From NCBI GenBank assembly GCA_012031475.1, contig JAAUTJ010000115.1, positions 1-10,151 of the forward strand: a DNA stretch of 10,151 nucleotides. The letters are read 5' to 3'. Shown piece after piece: positions 1 through 7,014 of the stretch; the first letter of the stretch is position 1; the number at the start of each line of letters is the position of its first letter. Origin of the DNA: Leptolyngbyaceae cyanobacterium SM1_3_5. Lineage in GTDB: Bacteria; Cyanobacteriota; Cyanobacteriia; Elainellales; Elainellaceae. The translations under genes and the position numbers were made by a program. The notes beneath the pieces are model-generated. The model had not been told where the DNA came from and searched no databases. It saw nothing but the letters and a program-made list of their open reading frames with translations.

Positions 1-1395
1 TTTTAGCTGGTCTGACATTTGCATAAATGCTTTCGACAGTTGCCCCAGTTCGTCCTGCCTTGCAGTGGGCAACTGCACCTGGAATGTCCTTGAGCCAACT
101 GCTCAGTCGAGCGCAGGAGTTGAGCCAGTGGTCGAGTGACCTGCACATTCAGGGCATGGTAGATGAACACCATTTCCACCAATAGCGCAATTGAACCAGA
201 GAGCAAAACGAACCGTGCGGCGCTCCAGGCGCTCCCCTGCATCAGCGATTGGGGATAGACCGTGACAAAATACCAGTCTGGTCCCGCCAGCCGAGTCACC
301 GCAACGTATTCGCGATCGCGGCCAATTCTCAATCACCCGCGCACTGTTCTCAGATCGACTCTCAGACCGATCGGCAGTATCGCCTTCAGCCGGATGCTGC
401 CACTCATCAGCAGGTTCAGTCGATTGAATCAAAGCAAAGACGCGACTGAGATGAGCATCTGCCAGGTCTTGCACCTTCAGCGTTCCGTGCTTTGCCGCGA
501 TTTGGGTGGTGAAGTCGGGATGGGCTATCAGGTTGCCATCCTGCTGCACAATCAGGTTATAAGTTCCGGGTAAGCGATCGGCATTGGTGCGTTCGATCAA
601 ACTGTTCAGCACAATATCGTTGCCCACACTGGCGATATGTTGCCCTGCGGCATCATCGATCGGCGTGACGACAGAAACGACCCAATCTGGACTGGCAGGA
701 TCTTGGTAAGCATCCGTCCAGGCGGTTTGCCGCTGCGGGTCATGGTCGCGATCGGACAGGTAGAAAAACTTTTCATTGTGGACATCGAAATCACCTCCGA
801 CCATCAGCGGCCCAGGCAACTCAGGCCAGTAGATGACGGCGACATTTTCGGGCGATGCCATCCAGGTGTTAATGAAGCGATCGCGCCATGCCGGAGCACA
901 CTGCAAAAGCAACTGTTCAAATAACCGAATCTGACGCTGAAGCGTTGCCGTCAGCGGCACATCTCGCCCCACAAAAACAGAGGGCTTTGACTGACCCTCA
1001 AACTGATGCCAATCTTGATGCTCTGGAAAATTGCGATGAGTTCCATCTGACCAGGCAAACAACTGGGTCAGCGGTTGAGCAGGCACGGCTTGGGCGGCGG
1101 CAAAAGCTTGTTTGAGCAAACTGTGGCGATCGATCGCAAGTTGAAAAATGGCTTCCTCGCGCTTGCTTCGCTCAGTGACATATTTCTGAAGCTGTTCTTG
1201 AGTCGCAAACTGCGCCTGTCCGATGATGTGCCCGTAGGTTAGTAGAGCAGAGATGATGAATATTACTGCCATCCGGATTAACAAATTAATCAAGGTATGG
1301 TTAATCAAGGTATGGCGCGTTAACGAAGGCAGAACTTGCACGAGCAGAGTGAATTGTTGAATCAAAAATCTTCCCACCTGCCAAACCATGAGCAT
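1..1395 (-). pseudogene. Cache-HAMP membrane sensor, frameshifted twice and cut by the window edge
   Basis: This is the N-terminal part of a signal-transduction protein whose output domain lies outside the window. Reading from the ATG at 1395: a basic/hydrophobic start, a transmembrane helix near residues 40-58 (MAVIFIISALLTYGHII), then a large extracytoplasmic region with double-Cache features, including PDWVVSVVTPIDDAAGQHIA and a later NLIVQQDGNLIAHPDF segment. Around 315-335 the frame shifts (one base too many, or two too few). The new frame gives REYVAVTRLAGPDWYFVTVYP, the usual end of such a Cache domain, a second membrane helix and the start of a HAMP domain (VTRPLAQLLRSTEQLAQG). Near 88-89 one base is missing; restoring the frame continues HAMP as TFQVQLPTARQDELGQLSKA. 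Both breaks are seen directly. The output could be a histidine kinase, cyclase or GGDEF domain. ATG at 1389 is an alternative start; no clear Shine-Dalgarno sequence precedes either. Confidence 0.7.
1286..1315. repeat. 15-bp perfect tandem duplication inside the sensor gene
   Basis: TTAATCAAGGTATGG occurs twice, back to back (1286-1300 and 1301-1315). The unit is a multiple of three, so it duplicates HTLIN in the protein (HTLINHTLIN) just before the first transmembrane helix without changing the frame. It looks like a replication-slippage duplication. Confidence 0.9.
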
Positions 1396-1697
1396 TGTTT
1401 GCAGAATAATTTGAACTAACGAAGATGAGGGACAGGAGAAGAAGCTGAGTCAACTAGCAGTGTACCCATCTGAACTTTTGGATGCTGCAACTCTAACCAT
1501 TCTGCCGAGTTGGATGGAGGAGACTGAGCGGTCATGACCACTGAAGCGCTTAACCCTTGCGAGGACAAACTTCAATTTCAGTTATCTTGCTATGCGGTTG
1601 CCTCCTTGCCTATTTTCCCTTGATTCTACTTGTTCTCATTCTCTATTGAGATGAACTACTGATTCGATTCTAGAAGTTTGGCGATCGCTCCAGCCCG
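1396..1697. other. Gene-poor gap between sensor and coaR
   Basis: No gene is convincing here. On the minus strand there is a 39-codon open frame (ATG at 1535, TAG ending at 1416; MTAQSPPSNSAEWLELQHPK...) that stops 20 bp before the sensor ATG in a different frame. The sensor frame itself stays open upstream to about 1449. Because the sensor gene has frameshifts elsewhere, this small frame might be a broken N-terminal end of it, or chance. The gap should hold the sensor promoter, but I could not pick out -35/-10 boxes. No strong terminator is visible for coaR. Confidence 0.35.
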
Positions 1698-2782
1698 TCA
1701 TCGACCTAAATAACAATGGCAGTCCGGCTTTTCAATAATTGCTTCAACGATCGCATTCAGCGCGGCTGCTGCTAACAATCCGCCGCCGATCGTGCCCGTC
1801 ACTGTAATAAATGGAGTGCCACACTGCATCAGCTTTCGCTTGGCGGCGGGCGCATGACTAAACCCAATCGGCATTCCAATCACGAGTGCAGGCTGAATTT
1901 GCTGCTGGGCGATCGCGTCACAAACAGCGAGCAGCACAGACGGCGCATAGCCGATGACTAAAATCGAATCGGTTGGAATCTGAAATAAACTATTTTCCAG
2001 GCAGAATTTTGCCAAAATGCCTGCTCTGCTTCAGCCGCGCTCGTAATATGTGGATTATCAATTAACGTTTGAGTTTGACAGTTTAAATGAGCGAGACGGG
2101 TGTGATCGATCGCCGCATCAACAGCGGGCACATCAACAACAATTCGACAGCCCGCTTGCAGCGCAGTCCGACTGCGAGTCAGCGCTTGATTTCCGAGCCG
2201 CACAAACGGCACAAGGCTGACATCCCCGCAGGCTAAAACAAGTTTTGAAATCAGATCAATCTCGATTTCCGATCGATCGCTCAGGTCGGGCAGCAAGCGC
2301 TGAAGTGATTCGATAAATGCTTCGGGATGAGCATTTACTTCCGCATCCAATCCGCTCCAAAACTTGTCGAGTTGGGCTTCAACTTCAAGCAGCTTCAGTT
2401 GCGAAAGCACTTCAGCTTGTGTCGTTTGGCAGTGGCGATCGCGCCCTAACAATCCCTCTAGTGCGGATGCGGTTTGACGCAGTTGAGCGATTTGTCCGAC
2501 GATCGATCGGTACTGCTGCTGCAACTGCCGCATCAGCGTTTTCGGCTCCGCTTCCGGTTCGGCTTCCAACAGTTTTTGAATATGTGAAAGCTGAAAGCCC
2601 TGCTGCTTGAGAGCCACAATTCGCCGCAAGCGCTGCACGTCGCGATCGCCATACAGCCGATAGTTTCCGGACGATCGCTCCGGCGGCGGCATCAAGCCCA
2701 AAGCGTGATAGTGCCGCACCATTCGCGGCGTGATGCTGCTGCCGACCGCATCGGTTAATTCTTTTATCGTTAGGCTGCTCAT
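1698..2782 (-). pseudogene. coaR: CoaR: MerR-type cobalt sensor fused to a precorrin isomerase-like domain, one frameshift
   Basis: Transcriptional activator of the divergent cobalt exporter. The first frame (ATG at 2782, 274 codons) has a MerR winged helix-turn-helix at residues 1-75 (LTIKELTDAV; RMVRHYHALGL; SGNYRLY), a Gln-rich linker helix, and from about residue 135 a CbiC/CobH-like fold (EIDLISKLVLACGD; GCRIVVDVPAVDAAI; TRLAHLNCQ). At the A4 run (2007-2010 on the plus strand) one base seems missing; the other frame resumes as FCLENSLFQIPTDSILVIGY, the CbiC core, followed by FITVTGTIGGG, and ends in DCHC near the C-terminus. Restored length is about 361 residues, close to Synechocystis CoaR, where the C-terminal Cys-His-Cys is needed for cobalt sensing. 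As read, the protein ends after a 16-residue wrong tail and loses that motif. The break could be a sequencing error or a real lesion. The ATG lies 1 bp from the operator dyad; its AAGGA is too close to be a normal ribosome binding site. Confidence 0.88.
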
Positions 2783-2783
2783 T

Positions 2784-2817
2784 CCTTGACATTAACACTG
2801 ATGTCAAGGTTTAGGCT
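2784..2817 (+). promoter_or_regulatory. coaT promoter with CoaR operator dyad
   Basis: A perfect inverted repeat CCTTGACAT-N8-ATGTCAAGG occupies 2784-2809. Its left arm contains a consensus -35 box TTGACA (2786-2791), and a plausible -10 box TAGGCT lies at 2812-2817, giving a 20-bp spacer. MerR-family activators characteristically bind dyads within over-long 19-20 bp spacers and untwist them, so this fits CoaR activation of coaT. The dyad starts 1 bp after the coaR start codon on the opposite strand, so binding probably also affects coaR expression. The dyad and spacing are seen directly; the -10 assignment and function are inferred. A HIP1 octamer (2836-2843) sits just before the coaT ATG. 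Confidence 0.82.
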
Positions 2818-2844
2818 GAAAGCGTTCTTCTCGGTGCGATCGCC

Positions 2845-4629
2845 ATGTTTCGTTTGACTCTAACCAATCATCCCGATGCCGTGACTGCGTTCATTTGTGC
2901 GATTTTGCTGCTGTTGGGCTGGCTGACGCTGCAATCGGGCGCGATCGAATTGGCCTTGCTGATTTTGCCTGCCGCCTATGTGATTGGTGGCTATGAAAGT
3001 GCGCGAGAAGGCTTAACGACGCTGTTTCAAGAAAAAGAATTAGACGTAGATTTGCTGATGATTGTCGCTGCTTTGGGTGCAGCCGGACTCGGCTTTTGGC
3101 GACAGGAATATCACCTGTTAATTGACGGAGCGGTGCTGATTTTGATCTTTGCGATTAGCGGCGCATTAGAAGGCTATGCAATGCAGCAAACCGATCGAAA
3201 TATTCGCGGCTTGATGAACTTGACGGCAGATACTGCACGAGTCATTCGGAATGGACAAGAAGAATTGATGGCGATCGATCGATTGCAGGTGGGCGATCGA
3301 ATTTTGGTGAAGCCCGGAGAATTGATTCCGACTGATGCGCTCATTTTGTCCGGCTTCAGTACGCTCAATCAAGCAGCAATTACAGGGGAATCGATCGCGG
3401 TTGAGAAATCGATCGGGGATGAAGTATTTGCAGGCACAGTGAACGGTCACGGCGCACTTGAACTAAAGGTTCATCAGCCGCCTGAAAGCAGTTTAATTCA
3501 GCGGATCATTCGTATGGTGGAGCAGGCACAAACTGAACTTCCACCCTCTCAACAGTTTGTTGAACGCTTTGAGCGCGGCTATGCAAAAGTAATTGTGGCT
3601 GCTGGAATTTTGCTCGCTATTTTGCCACCGTTTCTACTCGGTTGGAGTTGGGAAGAGACGATCTATCGCGCTTTAATTTTTCTAGTGGTTGCTTCGCCCT
3701 GTGCGCTGATGGCGGCAATTATGCCAACTTTGCTATCAGGAATTGCAAACGGGGCAAAACAAGGAATTTTGTTCAAAAACGGGGCACAGCTAGAAGCAAT
3801 GGGTCGGGTCAATGCGATCGCCTTTGACAAAACTGGAACCCTGACAACTGGACAGCCCCAAGTTGATGATGTCCTCCCAATTGCCGGATATTCAGAAACA
3901 GAAATCTTACAGATTGCCGCCGCTTTAGAATCGAATTCCGAGCATCCGATCGCCGTCGCAATCGTTCAGGCAGCACCCGATCGAATCGGATCGCGGGCAA
4001 CAGATGTTCAAGCATTCCCGGGGCAGGGAATTGTTGGCAACTGGCAAAATCGATCGATCGCGGTTGGCAGCTTCAACTTTGCCAAACAGCATTCAAAAAT
4101 ACCCACTGCGCTGCTCGATCGCGCTAATTTGTGGCAGGAACAAGGCAAAACGATCGTTTGGGTCGTTGAAGCAAACCGAGCGATCGGAGCGATTGCCATT
4201 GCCGATCGCATTCGCCCTGAAGCGATTGCTGCGATCGCGCAAATCAAAGCGCTTGGCATTGATTTGGTAATGCTGACGGGCGACAATCAGCGCACAGCAG
4301 ACAGCGTGGCGCAAGCGGTGGGAATCGATCGAACCTATGCTGAATTGCTGCCGGAAGATAAGCTGCACATCATTTCGCAACTGCAAAAACAATACAAATC
4401 GGTGGCAATGGTAGGCGACGGAATTAACGATGCGCCTGCCTTAGCTCAGGCAAATGTTGGCATCGCAATGGGCACAATCGGCAGTGATCTTGCTCTTGAA
4501 ACGGCGGACATTGTGCTGATGGCCGATCGCCTCGAAAAGATCGCGGCAGCGGTGAAGTTGGGACGGCGATCGCAGCGAATTGTCAAGCAAAACATCACCT
4601 TTGCGATCGGGTTTATTGTAATTTGCTGA
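2845..4629 (+). CDS. coaT: CoaT: cobalt-exporting P1B-4 type ATPase (ends early by frameshift)
   Basis: Inner-membrane ATPase expected to pump Co2+ out of the cytoplasm. There is no N-terminal metal-binding domain, as usual for this subgroup. Membrane helices lie near residues 11-31, 33-50, 69-85, 92-110, 247-266 and 273-295. Visible motifs: TGES at 180-183 (actuator), SPC at 284-286 in the metal-binding helix (the P1B-4 signature in place of CPC), phosphorylation site D328 in DKTGT, H367-P368 of the nucleotide-binding domain, MLTGDN, and GDGINDAP from 524. The reading frame ends at 594 codons in FAIGFIVIC; family members are about 630-640 residues, and the missing end is found out of frame just downstream. 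The last membrane helix and its HEG motif are therefore lost in the literal translation. It faces coaR across the shared operator. Identity rests on the SPC motif plus the coaR partner; without these it would read as a generic heavy-metal ATPase. Confidence 0.9.
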   Translation: MFRLTLTNHPDAVTAFICAILLLLGWLTLQSGAIELALLILPAAYVIGGYESAREGLTTLFQEKELDVDLLMIVAALGAAGLGFWRQEYHLLIDGAVLILIFAISGALEGYAMQQTDRNIRGLMNLTADTARVIRNGQEELMAIDRLQVGDRILVKPGELIPTDALILSGFSTLNQAAITGESIAVEKSIGDEVFAGTVNGHGALELKVHQPPESSLIQRIIRMVEQAQTELPPSQQFVERFERGYAKVIVAAGILLAILPPFLLGWSWEETIYRALIFLVVASPCALMAAIMPTLLSGIANGAKQGILFKNGAQLEAMGRVNAIAFDKTGTLTTGQPQVDDVLPIAGYSETEILQIAAALESNSEHPIAVAIVQAAPDRIGSRATDVQAFPGQGIVGNWQNRSIAVGSFNFAKQHSKIPTALLDRANLWQEQGKTIVWVVEANRAIGAIAIADRIRPEAIAAIAQIKALGIDLVMLTGDNQRTADSVAQAVGIDRTYAELLPEDKLHIISQLQKQYKSVAMVGDGINDAPALAQANVGIAMGTIGSDLALETADIVLMADRLEKIAAAVKLGRRSQRIVKQNITFAIGFIVIC

Positions 4630-4728
4630 TTGCCAATTTTGCGGGCGAAATTGATTGCCGCTCGGCGTAATTGGACATGAAGGCTCTACGGTTTAGTGAC
4701 GTTGAGCGGATTGCGACTGTTGAGATAG
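4630..4728 (+). pseudogene. coaT: Out-of-frame 3' end of coaT
   Basis: Restoring one T at each of three short T runs (about 4622-4624, 4655-4656 and 4692-4694) gives a continuous coaT tail: FIVILLIANFAGEID, then LPLGVIGHEGSTV, then LVTLSGLRLLR and a TAG at 4726-4728. HEGST matches the HEG(G/S)T motif of the last membrane helix of P1B-4 ATPases, which contributes to the metal site. The full protein would be about 628 residues. All three breaks are apparent single-base deletions within 75 bp. This may be homopolymer under-calling, or decay following an initial lesion. Confidence 0.85.
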
Positions 4729-4737
4729 CTGATGAAC

Positions 4738-4779
4738 TTCAGCAGTTCTGAGTTGAAGAACTGCTGAATACTACTTTTT
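4738..4779. terminator. Hairpin terminator between convergent coaT and hupE
   Basis: TTCAGCAGTTCT (4738-4749) pairs perfectly with AGAACTGCTGAA (4757-4768) around a 7-nt loop: a 12-bp stem. On the plus strand a T5 run follows at 4775-4779, six bases after the stem, as expected for a rho-independent terminator of coaT. It may also stop transcripts from hupE, whose stop codon is at 4780-4782, but the minus strand lacks an obvious T run after the stem. Confidence 0.75.
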
Positions 4780-5439
4780 CTATTCAGCAATTGGCAGCGC
4801 GATCGCAATCAGTTGAGAGGCGAAGAACGCCAGCCCAATTCCAAAAATTACAAAGCCTGCCGATCGCAATTTTGCCGATGATTCTAACTTTTGCTGTGTG
4901 ACTGCTTTGGCGATCGCAAATGCCGCCAGTGAGACAACAAGCTGAATGACCGTGAAGCCCAACAGATAAGCAATTAGCGGCGACATGCTTGCACCAAAAA
5001 TCGCCTCGCCGTAAGCATAGCCGTGAAACAAACCTGCGATCGCTGCGAGTCCAATCAGCAGCTTGAGATTGAAGCGATCGAGCATCACCAGCAGCAAACC
5101 AAACAGCAAAATTGACCCGGTTACGAACAGTTCAACGCCCGGAATGCTAGCACCCGTTAAATGAATGCCCGTGCCAAACATGGCCGTAATTAAAAAGGCG
5201 ATCGGAATAAAAATTCCTCGCGAATGAACTGCGGCTAGCAGACCGATCGAAACCACGATCGCAAAATGATCGAGGCCAATAATCGGATGTCCTAAGCCAG
5301 ACAGGAATCCTTCAAAAAAATTGGCGGGCGTTTTTTCACCAAATGGATGATGAGCAAAAGCGGGCGTTGCGGTGAGCAAAAATAAGCTGGTTGAAATCAG
5401 AAATGTGGCTTTTTGCCAGCGGCGATCGAACGATTTCAT
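4780..5439 (-). CDS. hupE: HupE/UreJ-family nickel/cobalt permease
   Basis: Integral membrane protein of 219 residues, expected to import cobalt (or nickel). Residues 1-29 look like a signal peptide (KATFLISTSLFLLTATPAFA), so the mature protein would start HHPFG, an N-terminal metal-ligand cluster. Family motifs are HPIIGLDH (51-58), the first conserved membrane helix, and HGYAYGE (139-145); about six hydrophobic segments follow the signal. The ATG at 5437-5439 is chosen because GAGG lies at 5449-5452, eight to nine bases upstream, and the signal peptide begins there; the open frame continues upstream only into the riboswitch. A cobalamin riboswitch in the leader indicates repression by B12, which points to cobalt rather than nickel as substrate, as in other B12-regulated HupE transporters. 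It converges on the cobalt exporter coaT. Confidence 0.9.
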   Translation of the reverse strand: MKSFDRRWQKATFLISTSLFLLTATPAFAHHPFGEKTPANFFEGFLSGLGHPIIGLDHFAIVVSIGLLAAVHSRGIFIPIAFLITAMFGTGIHLTGASIPGVELFVTGSILLFGLLLVMLDRFNLKLLIGLAAIAGLFHGYAYGEAIFGASMSPLIAYLLGFTVIQLVVSLAAFAIAKAVTQQKLESSAKLRSAGFVIFGIGLAFFASQLIAIALPIAE

Positions 5440-5480
5440 CTTCTGTACCTCGCAGAAATAGACAAGTGAATTGCGCGATT

Positions 5481-5622
5481 GGCGGGCATCCTGACTTTGA
5501 GATTCTGCTATCTCATTACAGTTGCGGGACAGCGTTGGACTTGCACCAAACTTTCCCCGTTTCCTCTGGTGACTGCTCTCCACCAGAACCGATCGATGAA
5601 GCTTTCAAACTATATCAGGCCA
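5481..5622 (-). promoter_or_regulatory. Cobalamin (B12) riboswitch in the hupE leader
   Basis: Read on the minus strand, the conserved B12-box features occur in the correct order: an early hairpin (TCTGGTG at 5565-5571 with CACCAGA at 5581-5587), GGGGAAA, GGTGCAAGTCC, GCTGTCCCGCAACTGTAA, a short stem TGAGAT/ATCTCA, then AGTCAGGATGCCCGCC ending at 5481. Only a short hairpin separates ACTGTAA from AGTCAGG, so it is a compact form, a type often seen in cyanobacteria. The 3' end is about 41 nt from the hupE ATG, so the expression platform must lie in 5440-5480; I see no clear terminator there, which favours control of translation. The 5' boundary is approximate. The rest of the divergent gap (5623-5739) should carry the hupE and GST promoters, but no boxes stand out. 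Confidence 0.92.
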
Positions 5623-5739
5623 GCGGCACGAAACGATAAACGCTGCAAATTCAGCAAAGCAATTCGATTCAATTGCAACATCGCTTCATCTCTCAAAAAG
5701 CAATGTGAGAATAGGAAATGAAACTACCCAAAATTTCTG

Positions 5740-6942
5740 ATGACGATCGCCCCTTTAAGCTGGACAGAACTGGAAGCCTTCACCAACTGGCAAATCGATC
5801 GCGTCAATGGCGCAACGAATGCACAAGCTCGGCTACGCCTGTTTGGTCATTCGGAATCGGATGTGCGAGTGACGCTGTATCGCGATCATCATGCTTGGTG
5901 TCCGTACTGCCAAAAAATTTGGCTGTGGCTGGAGGAAAAGCAGATTCCCTACCGCATCGAAAAAGTGACAATGTTCTGCTACGGCCAAAAAGAAGACTGG
6001 TACAAGCGCAAAGTGCGATCGGGAATGCTGCCTGCGATCGACCTGGACGGACGGATCATTACGGAAAGCGACGATATTTTGATCGCGCTCGAAACCGTCT
6101 ACGGCAGCTTAAAGGCAGGCATGAACGACCCGGAAGTGTTGCCGCTGCGGTGGCTGGAGCGCTTACTGTTTCGGGCGTGGTGCGGCTGGCTGTGTCAGCG
6201 ATCGAGCGATCGTGAAGACCGCCGCAACCGCGAACAGTTCATCGGCGTGGTCGCAAAAGTCGAAGACGCGCTCGATCGCACTCCCAGCCCGTATTTTCTG
6301 GACGATTTCAGCATCGTGGATGTGATTTTCACGCCGTATGTGGAGCGGATGAACGCCAGCCTGTACTACTACAAAGGCTATTCTTTGCGTGAGGAAAATC
6401 CACACTTCAAAGCCTGGTTCGCCGCAATGGAAAGCCGATCGACCTATCGCGGTACACAAAGCGACTTTCATACGCATGTTCACGATCTGCCGCCGCAGAT
6501 GGGCGGATGCTGGGCAAACAGCGATCCGCAAACGGCGATCAATCAAATGAAAGTCGATCGCGGCGCGTGGGACGGACTGCCCGATGTTGCCTACCCCGAA
6601 CCGGAAACCGCTCGTGCAGAAGCACTCCAGCGCGTCATCACGCACCGAAACAACATTATTCGCGTCAATCCGGCTGACGATGAACTGTTCGATCGCGCCC
6701 TGCGCTGCGCCCTGACTGCGATGATGACTGGGGAAGCTTGCGAACCGCCCGCCGGATCGGATGTTGCCCTGCGCTATTTGCGCGATCGCGTCAACGTGCC
6801 TCGCGATATGTCGATCTATGCGGCAAGACGACTGCGAACCGCACTGGAGCAGACGGCGGCTTTGGTGGGCGATCGCCAAAGTCCACCCTTGCCCGTTCAG
6901 CATCGCCGCGATCAAGATCCGGTGAATTTTGCCAAACGCTAG
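5740..6942 (+). CDS. Glutathione S-transferase-like protein with C-terminal extension
   Basis: A 400-residue soluble protein. After about 40 leading residues comes a thioredoxin-fold GST N-terminal domain (about 42-122) with a glutaredoxin-like CPYC at 54-57 (AWCPYCQK), the cis-proline segment MLPAI (96-100) and the glutathione-binding E109-S110 (ITESDD). A helical GST C-terminal domain follows (about 130-240: FLDDFSIVDVIFTPYVERM; FKAWFAAMESR). Residues 245-400 form an extension beyond the normal GST length, with no fold I recognise. CPYC suggests thiol-disulfide or deglutathionylation chemistry (omega-like) rather than classical conjugation, but the substrate is unknown. The ATG at 5740 is the only good start, as an in-frame stop lies at 5719-5721; no clear Shine-Dalgarno is present. 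An ATG at 5718 opens an overlapping +1 frame that does not encode this family. It is divergent from hupE and probably monocistronic. Confidence 0.85.
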   Translation: MTIAPLSWTELEAFTNWQIDRVNGATNAQARLRLFGHSESDVRVTLYRDHHAWCPYCQKIWLWLEEKQIPYRIEKVTMFCYGQKEDWYKRKVRSGMLPAIDLDGRIITESDDILIALETVYGSLKAGMNDPEVLPLRWLERLLFRAWCGWLCQRSSDREDRRNREQFIGVVAKVEDALDRTPSPYFLDDFSIVDVIFTPYVERMNASLYYYKGYSLREENPHFKAWFAAMESRSTYRGTQSDFHTHVHDLPPQMGGCWANSDPQTAINQMKVDRGAWDGLPDVAYPEPETARAEALQRVITHRNNIIRVNPADDELFDRALRCALTAMMTGEACEPPAGSDVALRYLRDRVNVPRDMSIYAARRLRTALEQTAALVGDRQSPPLPVQHRRDQDPVNFAKR

Positions 6943-6947
6943 GCAGA

Positions 6948-7014
6948 AGAAACCCGGTGTTTTGTCAAGCGCGTCGCGTCAATTCTAGAGGTTGCCTTGA
7001 AACACCGGGTTTCT
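6948..7014. repeat. 15-bp inverted repeat downstream of the GST gene
   Basis: AGAAACCCGGTGTTT (6948-6962) is matched perfectly by AAACACCGGGTTTCT (7000-7014) with 37 bases between. It begins six bases after the GST stop codon. It could form a long-loop hairpin acting as a terminator or mRNA 3' end, but there is no T run. AAACCCGG/CCGGGTTT palindromes are common as dispersed repeats in cyanobacterial intergenic DNA, which is the likelier reading. The rest of the gap to the next gene (7015-7191) contains HIP1-related CGATCG sites and the ribosome binding site of the dehydrogenase. Confidence 0.7.

Noticed and set aside
312..319. GCGATCGC palindromes throughout the window as possible regulatory operators
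   Set aside because: They are HIP1 octamers, scattered in coding and non-coding DNA as in many cyanobacterial genomes, so a gene-specific role is not indicated.
1416..1535. 39-codon minus-strand ORF upstream of the sensor
   Set aside because: Too short and without a clear ribosome binding site or known family; kept only as a possible broken N-terminus of the sensor.
5440..5583. 48-residue upstream extension of the hupE reading frame
   Set aside because: It runs through the cobalamin riboswitch, has no family similarity, and the signal peptide with its ribosome binding site starts at 5439.
5718..6215. 165-codon plus-strand frame starting at ATG 5718 (MKLPKISDDD)
   Set aside because: It overlaps the GST gene in the +1 frame; the GST frame has clear family motifs and this one has none. 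AGGA lies too close to its ATG to be convincing.
6163..6915. 250-codon minus-strand open frame opposite the GST gene
   Set aside because: Same effect: no recognisable domain, fully covered by the GST coding frame.
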